Translations under genes and position numbers: made by a program
Part shown: in pieces, positions 22,890-33,825 of the stretch
Layout: each line of letters starts with the position of its first letter
Position numbering within the stretch: position 1 is the stretch's first letter
Notes under the pieces: generated by a model
Databases searched by the model: none
What the model saw: the letters and a program-made list of their open reading frames with translations, nothing else
Told to the model about the DNA's origin: nothing
Source: Sorex araneus
Taxonomy: Eukaryota > Chordata > Mammalia > Eulipotyphla > Soricidae
Assembly (NCBI RefSeq): GCF_027595985.1
Contig: NC_073307.1
Span: forward strand, 48,834,509 to 48,898,508
Reading direction: 5' to 3'
DNA length: 64,000 bases

Positions 22890-23404
22890 TTTTGATTAAA
22901 CCTCTATTTTTTTCTGATCAAAACCAGAAATTTCTGGCTGTTATAAGTGGTCAGTATATGATGCATCTCAAATAAATATTGTTTTCTCCATTGACATACA
23001 AAAAGCCAAACTACCAATGTTTATGTACATTATGCAGTCTTCTGATGTATGACTTTGCGTTGAGTATTTACTGTATGGTAATTAACTGTTCATATTCACT
23101 GTCCATATCATAGTTACCGCATCTTTAGGGAAAATTAACTATTCATAAGCAGTTTATAATCTCTCTGTTTAGCATAAATTTCCTCATCTTCTTCCGAAGC
23201 CTTGTGCTACTCAGACTTGCTTTATGACATATACGTTACTTCTTGCCAATAAATTTCTCCTTTTCTATAGGCCTGTTCCTGTGATTTTTTTGGATCACAG
23301 AGAGACAATTTGAAACATATGTTCCGCCTTCCGCTAATTCACCTTAAGAATAATTGCATGCAAAACAATGTTTTATATAAGCTTTGTATTCATCATACTG
23401 TATA
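22890..23404. other. End of unit 1, no gene seen
   Basis: Matches unit 2 at 46890-47655 with a shorter middle. It ends at the unit 1 / unit 2 junction. Confidence 0.6.
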
Positions 23405-23422
23405 ATTTACTGATTTTTTTTT

Positions 23423-23545
23423 CTTTTGGGGGGGAGTCACACACGGCAATGCACAAGGGTTACTCCTAGCTCATGAACTCAGGAATTACTCGCAGCGGTG
23501 CTCGGGGAACCATATAGGGTACTAGAAATGTGAGTTCAGTCCACA
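23423..23545 (-). mobile_element. SOR-like SINE, minus, sitting on the unit 1 / unit 2 junction
   Basis: A 5'-truncated minus-strand SINE with a T-rich left end. The flanks 'tttactgattttttt' (23405) and 'tttgctgattttttt' (23546-23560) look like its target repeat. It inserted at the junction, where the left neighbour is unit end and the right neighbour is unit interior. Confidence 0.8.
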
Positions 23546-23560
23546 TTTGCTGATTTTTTT

Positions 23561-23940
23561 CCTCATCTTTGCCAGTGGAATCAAGTAACTGAAAACATCA
23601 TTGATGTCCAGATTCCAAGTAGTTCTGCTTATGTTTCATCAATGTACTTCATAGTTTTTGACGTAATCTCTAGGTTTTTGATCCATTTTGATTTAATGTT
23701 TTTGCATGGTGTGAGATAGGGATCCAGTTTTACTGTTTTACAGGAGTTTATCCAATTTTCCAACATTTCTTTAAGAGACTTCTTGATCCATTCATGCTTC
23801 CAACTCCTCTGTCATAGATTAACCATCTCTATATCTTAGGACTGATCACTAGGATTTCAGTTCTGTTCCACTCATCTGTCAAACTATCATAATTCACAAG
23901 GAAATTTTTGTATAATACTTAAGTGAGTTTTCATTGAGTT
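23561..23940 (-). mobile_element. Ancient L1 ORF2 fragment, minus (unit 2)
   Basis: Paralog of 1320-1695, better preserved ('gatccattttgatttaatg', 'catggtgtgagatagggatc'). Confidence 0.65.
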
Positions 23941-24242
23941 TTTAAATGATCCTTGCAATTTTCTTTTTTTTTATATTTGTGCATAGCCATTTTCTTGGCA
24001 TATTAATTTTAAAAAGTTGCTTAAAACACTAATGCAATATTAGGAACATAAACTATAAGTGAACAACTAAAAATCAATCAGTAATCTATTACACAGCAAT
24101 TAGGAGAAATATTTAAAATAGACACCCTCAATTTTCATCTAAACTCTGTTACTACAGAGGGCTATGAAATTAAGCCTTGATTTTGTGAAGTATATTCAGG
24201 ACACTATCTATTTGTTCATAACATTATTCTGTCTTGTTTTGT

Positions 24243-24395
24243 TGTTTTGTGCCATACCAGGTTTTTCTTAGAACTTTTTTTTGGCTCTGCACTCAAAAAT
24301 CATACCTGTTGGGGCTCATCTGTGGTGCTGGGGATTGAATTCAGGTCAGCCACATTCAAGACAAACATCTACGTGGTATACTGTCTCTCTCTCTC
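24243..24395 (-). mobile_element. Old SOR-like SINE, minus (unit 2)
   Basis: Paralog of 2222-2375, followed by a short CT microsatellite (24382-24402). Confidence 0.65.
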
Positions 24396-24637
24396 TCTCT
24401 CATGAAATTATTCTTTAAGATAAAGACATATTCAAATACAAAAATATCAAATGAACTTATAGACATAAATACTAATATATTACATAAATATGAATTCATT
24501 GTTAATGTTGATATTCAGCTTGTGTTTGGGTAGTTAGTATTTGTAATCTAACAATTACAGATTTCAAAATAACATGAGAAAAAGAGAGCTATCTTCTAGC
24601 TTCTTAACCTCTCAGTTCCTTTACCTCCTCTTTGTAG

Positions 24638-24834
24638 TCTCAAAAAACAGCTATGAAGAGAAAATCATCAACAAATACCCAAGTGAATATTACAAAATGA
24701 GGGATGATGTAATGCTATCATTTCTCATTATACTGTTAAATGATCACAGTCTATTTATGTGTCTGGAAGAGAGCTTAGGATCACGAGAAGTTGGGTTCAT
24801 CCAGAATAGTGAACAGATCTACAAAAGCCAAACG
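24638..24834 (+). other. Candidate 5' exon of OR-B (unit 2 copy)
   Basis: A 197 bp segment with the same acceptor (ends 24637) and donor (gt at 24835) as in units 1 and 3. A reading frame runs open through it; with flanking sequence that frame is 115 codons (24574-24921). I do not recognise the peptide. It lies about 4.9 kb before OR-B. An exon is inferred, not shown. Confidence 0.35.
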
Positions 24835-25179
24835 GTAATTGCGTTTGTGATATATTACATGAAACATTTTTTATCATTTGGTGTTTTAAAATTTTCAAAG
24901 ATATATTATGATTTATTATGAGAAAATATTAAGGAATAAGTTTTAGTTTGTGAAACATTTGTTTATAACATTAGATATGCTTTAGGTATATGGCAAATCT
25001 CAACACCTGTACATATTCCTTTGTAATAGTCACACCACGTAAATCACCCCTTCACATGATGTGCTTACTCCCCATCTCAACCCCTTTTCTTGTAATGCTT
25101 TACTTTCTCACAGTATAAGAATTTTATGGGTTATATTTTGTTTGCTCACTTATTTAGTTTCTATTATTTTAATGATTTT

Positions 25180-25445
25180 TTAATTTTTTGTATTAATCTA
25201 CCAGGAGACACAAAGTTGTTCCTGACTGGGTTTCCATCATATAATGCTCTCACTGTCCCTTCACCAGTGTACATTTCCCAACACCCATGTCCCCAGTTTC
25301 CCTCCTCTAGCCTCCCACCCCCAACCTGCTTTCTGCCTTTATAGCAGGCACTTCTCTCTCTCTCTCTGTTTCTGTCTCTATGTCTGTCTTTGTCTATCTG
25401 TCTCTGTCTCTGTCTCTGTCTCTCTCTCTGAGCATTATGGATTCC
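25180..25445 (-). mobile_element. Old L1 3' end, minus, with TC/TG tract (unit 2)
   Basis: Paralog of 3155-3475; the pyrimidine microsatellite lies at about 25350-25432. Confidence 0.6.
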
Positions 25446-26502
25446 AGTGCAGGTACTGAAAGGTTATATGCATACCCCTTTATTTGCTTTCAGAATTCAA
25501 TTCTTGTCCAGAGTGATCATGTCATAGTAGTCTCTTCTCTACCCTAACTGCCCTCTACCCACCACTTGAGGCAAGCAAGCTTCCAACCGTGGACTTGTAG
25601 ACCAGATATGATTTTATCTATTTCAGTATTTAAAATGTTTTCTGATATTTAAAATCATATTTATACCAGATGAAAATTTTTGTTGAGGTAGCATTCATGT
25701 ACAAAATTTATATATATTATAATTAAAATTTTAAGCCTGTTCAAAAGGTTTTATTTTGAGTGCTCCTGCAACTGAAATACCAATTATCACTCTACAACTG
25801 TCTACTTGGTTCCCTTCCCTTGTTTCCCTCATCCTATGCTTCGCTAGTAACATCAGTTCTTTAAATGTTTTCTTGAGAATAATTTTTTTGATAGAATGGG
25901 AGCTTAAGTTTTCTAGATGTAATGGGAAATGTGTGACTAATACACAAATTGTAAGGTATTTAATTGTAGTTTTTAATTTCCCACTATACTCATCAGAATC
26001 CTGTGTTCTCAGAAACTAAGTTACAGGCTTAGGTACCATATCTATGCTGTTACATCTCATACTGCTTTCTAATTTTCCTCTTCTTATTATGTGTTTTAAT
26101 TTTGTCCCTTATTCATATTTTATCTGCAACCAGTAGTAGAATATAAAAATATAGGGTATTTTGTGTAATGAAACGTGTTCTATATTTATCTAAAATTTAT
26201 ATTGAAGTTTCAAATTTATTTTCAGTCCTCTGTGGTTTAGTACTTCAGATTGGGGGCATATGTAACTTGATTGATAGCTCACTTATACTTTGGAATTGTT
26301 AGTAAAACAAAGTATTAGGTAGTTGAAACTTTTCCTTGAAATGTTACTGCATTTTCAGTACTTCAAAATATAATCTTTGGTAAAATTTAATCCATCTTGG
26401 TAAAAAAATTAATATTAATATAAAATAAAAATGATGCAAAGTTTTCATCTCATGAAGATAAAATGGTGGCACCATTACTGATTACATTAGTAAAAGCCAA
26501 AT
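25446..26502. other. Unassigned AT-rich unit sequence
   Basis: Shared with units 1 and 3. No gene seen. Confidence 0.6.
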
Positions 26503-26640
26503 GGAGCCAGAGAGCTAGTTCAAAGCACTGAATGATGGTCTGTCTGCTAGAAATCCGAGTTCAGTCTCTATTATCACGTGGTGCCCTAAGCACTGTAAAC
26601 AGAGCTGGGAGTATCTCCAGAGTATCACCAGGTACAGAGA
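26503..26640 (+). mobile_element. Old SINE, plus, interrupted (unit 2)
   Basis: Paralog of 4502-4650, interrupted at its tail by the 433 bp element that follows. Confidence 0.6.
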
Positions 26641-26651
26641 GTGATAAAAAT

Positions 26652-27084
26652 CACTATTACTATCACTATCATCTCCGTTGATCTTTGATTTGCTCAAGCA
26701 GACCCAGTAATGTCTCCATTCATCCTGAGATTTTAGCAGTCTCTCTTTACTCGTCATTCCCAACGGTGCCGCTAGAGGCTCTTTCAGGGTCAGGGGAATG
26801 AGACCCATCATTTTAATTTTATTTGGCATATGACTACACCATGGGGAGCTTGCCAAGTCCCGATTCAGGCGGGCCTAAATTCTCAGTCCCAGGTCCCACA
26901 CACCTGGGTTCCTTCATGCGTGAGGCTCATCCGAACGCGTAAAGAGGGGCCTTAGCATGGATGTGGCTGGGATCCGGAGGTCTTTGACTGCCAGGGCTCT
27001 GCTCTAGACAGTGAGGGAATCTCAACCCACCCACTACAAGGGGCCCAGGTGAAGACAGCCAGGAGCAGGGGCAAGAGACTGCCA
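26652..27084 (-). mobile_element. 433 bp SINE with a non-tRNA-like head (third type), minus
   Basis: Flanked by 'gtgataaaaat' (26641-26651) and 'gtgacaaaaat' (27085-27095). Units 1 and 3 have the empty site. Reading minus, it starts at 27084 with a GC-rich head of about 200 bp that has no visible A or B box. It continues through 'ctgaccctgaaagagcctc' and 'gactgctaaaatctcagga', then ends in the tail block shared with the second SINE type and an (ACTATC)n-like end. Confidence 0.75.
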
Positions 27085-27402
27085 GTGACAAAAATATTAA
27101 ATAAATAAAATTAATAGCACATATATTTTCTTCTACTGATCATTGCTTTTTAATTTTGTAAGCATTTAAACTTATACACTGAATCATATTTATATGACCA
27201 TGGCCAGAATAGACTGACTGTGGGTCTCCTTAAAAGTAACCAATTTAATTGAACTATAATCTGTCTTCAGTATTTAACACATATAAAAATTTTGAGCAAC
27301 AAAAAAAGAAAGAACAATGAATTGCGTGAGTGATCAAGACTTCTTGCTGCTGAGTTTTGCTCTCTGCTTACATTTTCCATGAAAATTGATTGCTGTGAGG
27401 AA

Positions 27403-27503
27403 TACTGTCACTGTCACTGTCACTGTCACTGTCATCCCGTTGCTCAGCGATTTGCTCCAGCAGGCACCAGTAACTTCTCCATTGTGAGACCTATTGTTAC
27501 TGT
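27403..27503 (-). mobile_element. 5'-truncated second-type SINE, minus (unit 2)
   Basis: On the plus strand it begins with (CACTGT)n at 27403-27435, then 'catcccgttgctcagcgatt' and 'tctccattgtgagacc'. The homologous place in unit 1 (near 4960) and unit 3 is empty. Confidence 0.85.
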
Positions 27504-27819
27504 AGCAATATTAAAAAGCAAACACATAGTAAATTCTTGTCTTTTCAAAGGCACTTCGATTCTACATCTTTTCCCTATTAAAACATAGCATGTGGGAGAG
27601 GGGAGAAGAAGGAGAAGTTGTAAAAACTTGTATTTGAGAGACAAAACAGGATTCTCTATAAGGAACACGAAGACATTGGCACACACATTAAAAGATCTGT
27701 TTTCATATAGTAACTGATACATATATGCTTTATATAGTACCTGATATACTTATTTAGATATATATCCCAGGGTAGTATGTGTACTAGAGGATGCATAGGG
27801 TTCTTAACACATATGCTTA

Positions 27820-27860
27820 TGTGTGTATATATATGTGTATATATATATATATATATATTA
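27820..27860. repeat. TA/TATG microsatellite
   Basis: A run of alternating 'tatg' and 'ta' steps ending in at least 10 TA units. Confidence 0.9.
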
Positions 27861-28094
27861 AAGCAAGGGAGCAAGAGAAAACTGGGATCATTAGTGGTGG
27901 GAAAGGTACACTGGTGAACAGACAGGTGTTGGAATATTACATAACTGAAACCCAATCACAAACAACTTTTTAACTGTGTACATCACTGTGATACAATTAA
28001 ACAGTAAATTTTTAAAATATAGAAGCTTATAGTATATAGAATTTTCCACACAAACTTGACAACTTAAGTCTGTATCTAATATCATGAGACAGCA

Positions 28095-28270
28095 ATAGAA
28101 GGGCCTTCTAACAGCAGGTAGGGCGTTTCCCTTGAACGCAGCCAACCCAGGTCTGATTCCTGACATCCCAGTTGATCTTCTGAGCACTGTCAGGAGTAAT
28201 TGCTGAGCACAGAGCCAGGAATAAGCCCTGGCCACCACTGAGTGTGACCATTAAAGACAACAATAAAAAC
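28095..28270 (+). mobile_element. SOR-like SINE, plus (unit 2)
   Basis: Paralog of 5508-5703 with the same AACAACAATAA-type tail. Confidence 0.75.
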
Positions 28271-28279
28271 AACAAAGGA

Positions 28280-29025
28280 TCTTACCAGTCACTTCTTGCA
28301 CACATTCTTCACATAATAATTTTCAGAGTTCTAGGCAGTTCAATCCTTGATCTCATTTAAACCTTGCCATATCTCAATAAAATATCATTCTCACTCTCAA
28401 TTTTTTTGTAAAGTGGACAGAGGAATGGTGCCTAGAAGCAAAGCTGAATTCAGAGCTTCAGTCCACTCTTAGATAAATTCTAATGTTAGGATCCTGGTCT
28501 ACCTTTGAATATACATGTTTCATTTACCCCAATGTATTTCAGAGCTAATATGCCTGTGAAGGAAAAGGGAGCTCAAATATTTTACATGGAACTTGTTCAA
28601 ATCATATGTAAATTTAAATTCCTAATTTGTTGATGTTATATTGATATTGAGGTAAAATGGTTGTACTACTATTGATATTTATACTTTTGGTGTAGAAAGT
28701 AGGTGTAACTCCATCATGACCAAAGTGCTTTAAGATTCCCAGCCCCGATCCTTCCGCTACTGGGACTTTTTACCCAATCTGAAGACCCAATGCACTAACT
28801 CAATATTGGGAAATAATTTTCCTCCTGTGAAATACATCTCCAACTATTTAACTGTTTCACTTTCTTCAAATGCTAAACAACAGATTAATTGAACTCTGGC
28901 TTATGTAACAACATGTCTTTGTCTTAAATACATTTTCTGTTATTGCTTCCATATTTTTTGGTAAAACTCCATATCTAGTAAGATTTCAGCTGATCTTGAA
29001 TCTATTACCAAAGACTAGTAATTTT
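28280..29025. other. Unassigned AT-rich unit sequence
   Basis: Shared with units 1 and 3. No gene seen. Confidence 0.6.
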
Positions 29026-29029
29026 TTTA

Positions 29030-29215
29030 CTTTTTATTTTGTATAGAACCAATTGTAGGAGATACGCAGTTAACAAAATTGTTTAGGATTGAATTTCAGT
29101 TATACAATGCTCAAATATCTGACCCTTTGCCAGTGCATATTTCCCATCACCAATGTCCTCAGTTTCCCTTCATGAACCAGAGTAAGCCTGCCTCTATAGC
29201 AGAGATTTTTCTCTT
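29030..29215 (-). mobile_element. Old L1 3' end fragment, minus (unit 2)
   Basis: Paralog of 6591-6790. Confidence 0.6.
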
Positions 29216-29366
29216 GTTTTTCTGGTTTTCCTTTTTAGGCACTATGATTTGAAATTATGTTACTGAAAGGATATCATGCATATCACTTGACCTCCTTTCA
29301 GCACTCAGGTCTTGTCCAGAGTGATCATTTCCAACTATCATTGAAGTTGAAAAAATTCTTTTGTTT

Positions 29367-29521
29367 TTGGGCCACACCCAGCAGTGTTCAGGGGTTATTC
29401 CTGGCTCTTCATTAAGGAATTATTTCTGGCAATGCTCAGGGGACTATTGGGATGCCAGTTTAAACGAGGGTCAGCCCTGTGCAAGGCAAGCACCCTACCC
29501 ACTGTACTATCACTCTAACCC
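29367..29521 (-). mobile_element. SOR-like SINE, minus (unit 2)
   Basis: Paralog of 6931-7085. It lies about 250 bp upstream of the OR-B coding start. Confidence 0.8.
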
Positions 29522-29773
29522 AGAAGCTGAAAATTTTTTGACCTAACATTATGATTCCTCACTTTTCTAGTCAATTTGATAGATTAAAGGAACTTACACT
29601 TTCCAAATTAACAGCCCATGGTATTTGCTAATAAAAACTGTATTGGTCTGCATGTACATAAAGAAAATTCACACTGAAGAAAATTAATGCATGCCGATAA
29701 ACATTTTGAGTTCTCACATTTCTTAAGTAAGATACTAACCCCAAAGTACTCATCTAATTATAGATCAACACTC

Positions 29774-30724
29774 ATGGACAATACAAGCTGGGAATCAAAC
29801 CACACTGGATGGTCAGATTTTATCCTATTGGGATTCTTCTCTCAATCAAATCACCCAGCTCTTCTTTGTGCTGTCATTTTTGTGGTTTTCCTGCTGGCCT
29901 TGTGTGGAAACAGCATTCTGATCCTTCTGATACACTGGGATATCAAACTCCATACGCCAATGTATTTTTTCATCAGCCAGTTGTCTCTCATGGATGTCAT
30001 GTATATTTCAGTCACGGTGCCCAAGATGCTCTTGGACCAAGTCATAGGTATAAACACAATTTCACCTCCTGAATGTGGGATTCAGATGTTCTTATATCTG
30101 ACACTAGGAGGTTCAGAATTTTTCCTTCTTGCAGCCATGGCCTATGATCGTTATGTGGCCATCTGCCATCCACTCCATTATTCTATTCTCATGAACCATA
30201 AAATGTGCTTCCTTTTAGTGTCTGCCTGCTGGTTTCTGGGCTTGGTGGATGGGTTCATGCTCACACCTGTCACCATGACATTCCCATTCTGCAGATCCCG
30301 GAAGATCCAACATTTCTTCTGTGAGGTCCCTGCTCTAATGAAGCTTTCTTGTTCAGACACAACTCTCTATGAGACACTTATGTATCTATGCTGTGTCCTC
30401 ATGATTCTTATACCTGTAACAGCAATTTCAAGCTCTTATTATTTAATCCTTCTCACTATCTACAGGATGAACTCAGCAGAAGGCCAGAAGAAGGCCTTTG
30501 CCACTTGTTCTTCTCATATAATTGTGGTTACTATTTTTTATGGGGCTGCTGTATATACATACATGCTTCCCAAATCCTATCACACACCTGAGAATGACAT
30601 GGTGGTCTCTGTTTTTTACACGATAATGACACCTGTTCTAAATCCATTCATATATAGTTTTCGGAACAAAGATGTCACAGCAGCTTTGACCAAAATGGTG
30701 AATGTGGGAGTTCTTATGCACTGA
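29774..30724 (+). CDS. Olfactory receptor, family 2 subfamily T-like (OR-B)
   Basis: An intact 316-residue odorant receptor, the paralog of OR-A (24 differences by hand count, about 92 percent identity). All class hallmarks are present: N3 and N9 glycosylation sites, LHTPMYFF, C101/C183, [10 protein letters not shown] followed by HPL, SY at 221-222, KAFATCSSH and NPFIY. The start at 29774 follows the family; an upstream in-frame ATG (29687) gives a 29-residue extension that does not match OR-A well and is absent in OR-C. Odd points: LCGN instead of LSGN in helix 1, and K58, L87 and D88 changes around helix 2 and loop 1. Of the three it is the one with no L1 insertion between gene and candidate exon. 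Confidence 0.95.
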   Translation: MDNTSWESNHTGWSDFILLGFFSQSNHPALLCAVIFVVFLLALCGNSILILLIHWDIKLHTPMYFFISQLSLMDVMYISVTVPKMLLDQVIGINTISPPECGIQMFLYLTLGGSEFFLLAAMAYDRYVAICHPLHYSILMNHKMCFLLVSACWFLGLVDGFMLTPVTMTFPFCRSRKIQHFFCEVPALMKLSCSDTTLYETLMYLCCVLMILIPVTAISSSYYLILLTIYRMNSAEGQKKAFATCSSHIIVVTIFYGAAVYTYMLPKSYHTPENDMVVSVFYTIMTPVLNPFIYSFRNKDVTAALTKMVNVGVLMH

Positions 30725-30812
30725 AGTTTAAAGTAAGCTATTTTATTACTAATTAATGAGTTTTTCTTTTTACACATCAGAGTTGTATATCTTATTATAC
30801 ATTATTTCTCAG

Positions 30813-30969
30813 TACAGCGGGTAGGGCATTTGCCTTGCACACAGCCAACCCAGGTTCGATTCCCAGCATCCCATATGTTCCCCTGAGCACCACCAGGAGG
30901 AATTTCAGAGTGTATGAGCCAGGAGTAACCCCTGTGCATTGCTGGGTGTGACCCAAAAAGAAAAAAAAA
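30813..30969 (+). mobile_element. SOR-like SINE, plus, replacing about 250 bp
   Basis: Starts inside the A-box region ('tacagcgggtaggg') and ends in an A-rich tail at about 30957-30978. Compared with unit 3, the sequence equivalent to about 60822-61085 is missing exactly where this SINE sits. Confidence 0.85.
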
Positions 30970-30979
30970 GAAAGAAATG

Positions 30980-31220
30980 AAATGTAGAATGGGAGTTTAC
31001 TAAAACATACTTTTCTCTCAGGAAAAATGAGCCAAAGATTTCCTACACTAAAAGTATATGTTCATATATGTTTAACCGAACTTGTGGGAACTTCAAAGTT
31101 ACATATTCTTTTGCTATAAACCAGAGCTCATTTTTTTCCTCTCTCAATGGAGTCCATTGAAAATAGCATTAAAATCAAAAGAAAACCAGTGTAGAAACAA
31201 TGGAATTATCTCAGGAGAGA
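30980..31220. repeat. Degenerate ~180 bp tandem array, start (unit 2)
   Basis: Begins 'tgtagaatgggagtttac' and carries the landmarks 'atgagccaaagatttcc' and 'tttaaccgaacttgtgg'. The same in unit 3 at 61085-61420. Confidence 0.5.
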
Positions 31221-31362
31221 TGAATTAAAACATATGAATGAACATATCATTGGACCACTCTTTCTTGGCCACGCGACACATCATAAGACACTCCCTACCC
31301 ATTTTCCATAATTACCAGAACATATTTTATGGTATTCAGACAGTAGGCAACAAATCATAGAG

Positions 31363-31401
<39 letters not shown>

Positions 31402-31440
31402 TCTCAGAGAGCCCTGCAAGCTACCAAGAGTATCCCGCCT
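31221..31440 (+). mobile_element. Long SINE-like element, 5' part (unit 2)
   Basis: The 'gacacatcataagacactcc' segment, a (TA)n run (31366-31398), then the second-type SINE body 'gcctctcagagagccctgc'. It is interrupted at 31440 by the LTR-like insertion and resumes at 32781. The copy in unit 3 (61420-61780) lacks that interruption. A related longer copy is at 41413-42205. Confidence 0.65.
31366..31398. repeat. TA microsatellite
   Basis: An uninterrupted run of about 16 TA units inside the SINE-like element. Confidence 0.95.
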
Positions 31441-32780
31441 TAGGATATCATTGGTTTGTCCTTTCTCCCTTGCCACAAAGAGTTTAGGCATGTCTGGTAA
31501 TAACCTCTAAACATTTTAGGACAACATTGGTATGTCCTGTTCTCCTTGCTACAGGGAGCTTAGGTTTATCGGGTCACACCCATCAAAGTGCTCCCGAGTC
31601 ACTCCCATTCCTTTGTCTATCTATAACCACTTCTCTATGCTCTCTTCCCCAACCAGTTAATCAACTTTTCCTCTAATCAGACTCTGTTAATTTGTAAGGT
31701 CAGACCTTTCCAGGACACTGAACTTGTATTGTAAGTTCATATTGCCTTTCTCCTCTCCTCCTGTCTTTTGAATAGTTTACTTTAAAGCAAAGTCCTTTTT
31801 GTATGGACAAAGAAAGACCGTTGTTAATATGCTTTTGTAACATGGGATTTAATTGGCTTCAAATATTATTCACTCCTGGGCATCTGCTTTCTCAACTTAA
31901 GCCTCAGTTGCCCTTAGTTCCTAGCACCCCAAAGGCAGGGTCCTGACGAGGGACGGGACGGACCGAGGGCAAGCGGTGAGTTATGTGCTACCTTGGCATT
32001 GAGATGGGCCTGGCCAAAGTGCCTAATGCTTAACTATAAGTTAAGAGCCTGGTCATGGACATGTCATGTCATGATCCAAAAGTAACGATGAGACTAGGGC
32101 CTGCTAGGGATAGAAAAGACTAATCTGGCCTGAGCTCTGTAGTCTGAGATTGAGATGACGCCAGGAGAGCAATTCCATAAGCTTAATGCAGCTCTTGCTG
32201 TGTCCATACAAAATGATTAGTATTATGAATATTTATATGTTAGTTGGACAAGAAGAGGAGAAACACACCAATAGGATTCCACTCTTGGGTGGGTGTCCTG
32301 CTGAAAGAGAATCTGTCCAAGAAGAAGCATCCCCTTAAGGGAAAGAACTTTCTCCCTATTGATTGTGACCACTCCTATGTGTAAGCCCCAACCCCTCATG
32401 CTGGGGGATTTAACTAGGCTGCAAGAGTGGGTTAGGGGGCCAGTCCCAGTGGCAGATCTGGAGAAGCTAGATTGAGATCCAGATCCAGAGGAGAAGGAGA
32501 ATGAAGTAGCATGGGGGAGGAAGAAGCAGGAGGAGAATCAGAGGAGAATGGAGGTGGGAATGGAATAAACTGCAACTGAGACCAACCAGCCTGGCTCCAT
32601 TCCTTCCTTCACCTGCTTCCGTTCCTTCCTTCACCTGCCTCATCATGGCCATCAACCTCCCCGGGGTGGGGGAGACAACTGGAGACTACCAAACGCGGGC
32701 AGCGGGAGAGATAGAGCACCACTGCCCTGTGCCCGGTGTGGTGTCCCCTCCCCCTTCCTTTTTTGTGTGTTTACACACCA
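31441..32780 (+). mobile_element. 1.34 kb LTR-like insertion (unit 2 only)
   Basis: It splits a SINE-like body that is continuous in unit 3 (61620-61640). It ends in CA and starts with TA rather than TG; a possible 4 bp target repeat is 'gcct' (31437-31440) / 'gccc' (32781-32784). It contains a direct repeat of about 60 bp (31441-31500 and 31517-31576), a TATA-like 'atttaac' near 32406 and AATAAA at 32564-32569, the usual order for an LTR. No coding region of a retrovirus is present. Another kind of insertion is possible. Confidence 0.45.
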
Positions 32781-32938
32781 GCCCGCATGGCAGAACCTGG
32801 CAAGGTACCCGTGGCATTTTTTCATATCCCAAAAAGAGTAAGAATAAGGAGTTTCATTCCCCTAACCCTGAAAGAGCCTCCAATACGGCAGTGTTAGGAA
32901 AGATGAATAAGGAGAGGCTGCTAAAATCTCAGGGCTGG
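32781..32938 (+). mobile_element. Long SINE-like element, middle part (unit 2)
   Basis: Continues the element after the LTR-like insertion ('gcccgcatggcag', 'aacaggagtttcattcccc'-like, 'ccctgaaagagcctcc', 'ggctgctaaaatctcagg'). It is interrupted again at 32938 by L1-E; the tail resumes at about 33750. Confidence 0.75.
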
Positions 32939-33741
32939 CCTTTTGGAAAACAATATGGACACTTCTCAAAAAATTAGAAATTAAGCTCCCATTTGACCCA
33001 GTAATACCACTGCTGGTAACATATCCCAGAGAAGCAAAAAAGTATAGTCGAAATGACATCTGCACTTATATGTTCATCGCAGCACTGTTTACAATAGCCA
33101 GAATCTGGAAAAAACCCGAGTGCCCTAGAACAGATGACTGGTTGAAGAAACTTTGGTACATCTATACAATGGAATACTATGCAGCTGTTAGAAAAAAGGA
33201 GATCATGAATTTTGCATATAGGTGGATCGGCATGGAAAGTATCATGCTGAGTGAAATGTGTCAGAAAGAGAGAGACAGACATAGAAAGATTGCACTCATC
33301 TGTGGAATATAAAATAACAGTGTAGGAAACTAACACCCAAGAATAGTAGAAATAAGTACCAGGAGGTTGGCTCCATGGCTTGGAAGCTGGCCTCACATGC
33401 TGGGGGAAAATGAAGCTCAGATAGTGAAGGGAACACCAAGTAAAATGTGGATGGAGATCCCACTCGGGAAGGGAGATGCGTGCTGAAATGGCCGCTCAAT
33501 ACCCCTGTTTCAAACCACAACACCCAAAAGGAGAGAGAGAACAAAAGGGAGTACCCTGCCACAGAGGCAGGGTGGGGTAGCGGGGAGGGAGGGATACTGG
33601 GTTCATTGGTAGTGGAGAATGGACACTGGTGGAGGGATGAGTTCTCGAACGTTGTATGAGGGAAACACAAGCACGAAAATGTGTGAATCTGTAACTGTAC
33701 CCTCATGGTGATTCACAAATAAATAAATAAATAAATAAAAT
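32939..33741 (+). mobile_element. 5'-truncated L1 (L1-E), plus, shared by units 2 and 3
   Basis: An 0.8 kb L1 3' end. The flanks 'aaaatctcagggctgg' (32923-32938) and 'aaaatctcgaggctgg' (33742-33757) form its target repeat. The tail is (AAAT)n-like at 33718-33741. The paralog in unit 3 is at 61781-62923, so it was present before those two units separated. Confidence 0.92.
33000..33312 (+). pseudogene. L1-E ORF2 C-terminal remnant
   Basis: The last 80 codons (33070-33312) are open and end at the normal ORF2 stop. The 5' part is missing through truncation. Confidence 0.85.
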
Positions 33742-33749
33742 AAAATCTC

Positions 33750-33825
33750 GAGGCTGGGATGAATGGAGACGTTACTGGCACCCGTTCAAGCAAATCGATG
33801 AACAAGAGGATGACAGTGATACTGT
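33750..33825 (+). mobile_element. Long SINE-like element, tail (unit 2)
   Basis: The tail block 'gagacgttactggcacccg', 'caagcaaatcgatgaacaag' and 'gatgacagtgatactg' that ends the element begun at 31221. Confidence 0.75.

Larger units (their letters stand above)
1016..23404 (+). repeat. Tandem duplication unit 1 (carries OR-A)
   Basis: This is the first of three same-direction copies of one large segment. Landmarks recur in the same order in all copies: old L1 fragment (1330-1690), old SINE (2222-2375), candidate exon (2611-2810), TC-rich tract (3335-3440), old SINEs, then the receptor gene. The 3' part (16158 to 23404) matches unit 2 from 43355 to 47655. Unit 1 lacks the stretch equivalent to about 31000-35107 of unit 2, and carries three L1 insertions absent from the others. 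Boundaries were read by eye and are good to tens of bases. Confidence 0.8.

Noticed and set aside
24574-24921. 115-codon protein gene in unit 2
   Set aside because: Not kept as a whole in units 1 and 3; only the splice-bounded part is conserved, so it is reported as a candidate exon instead.
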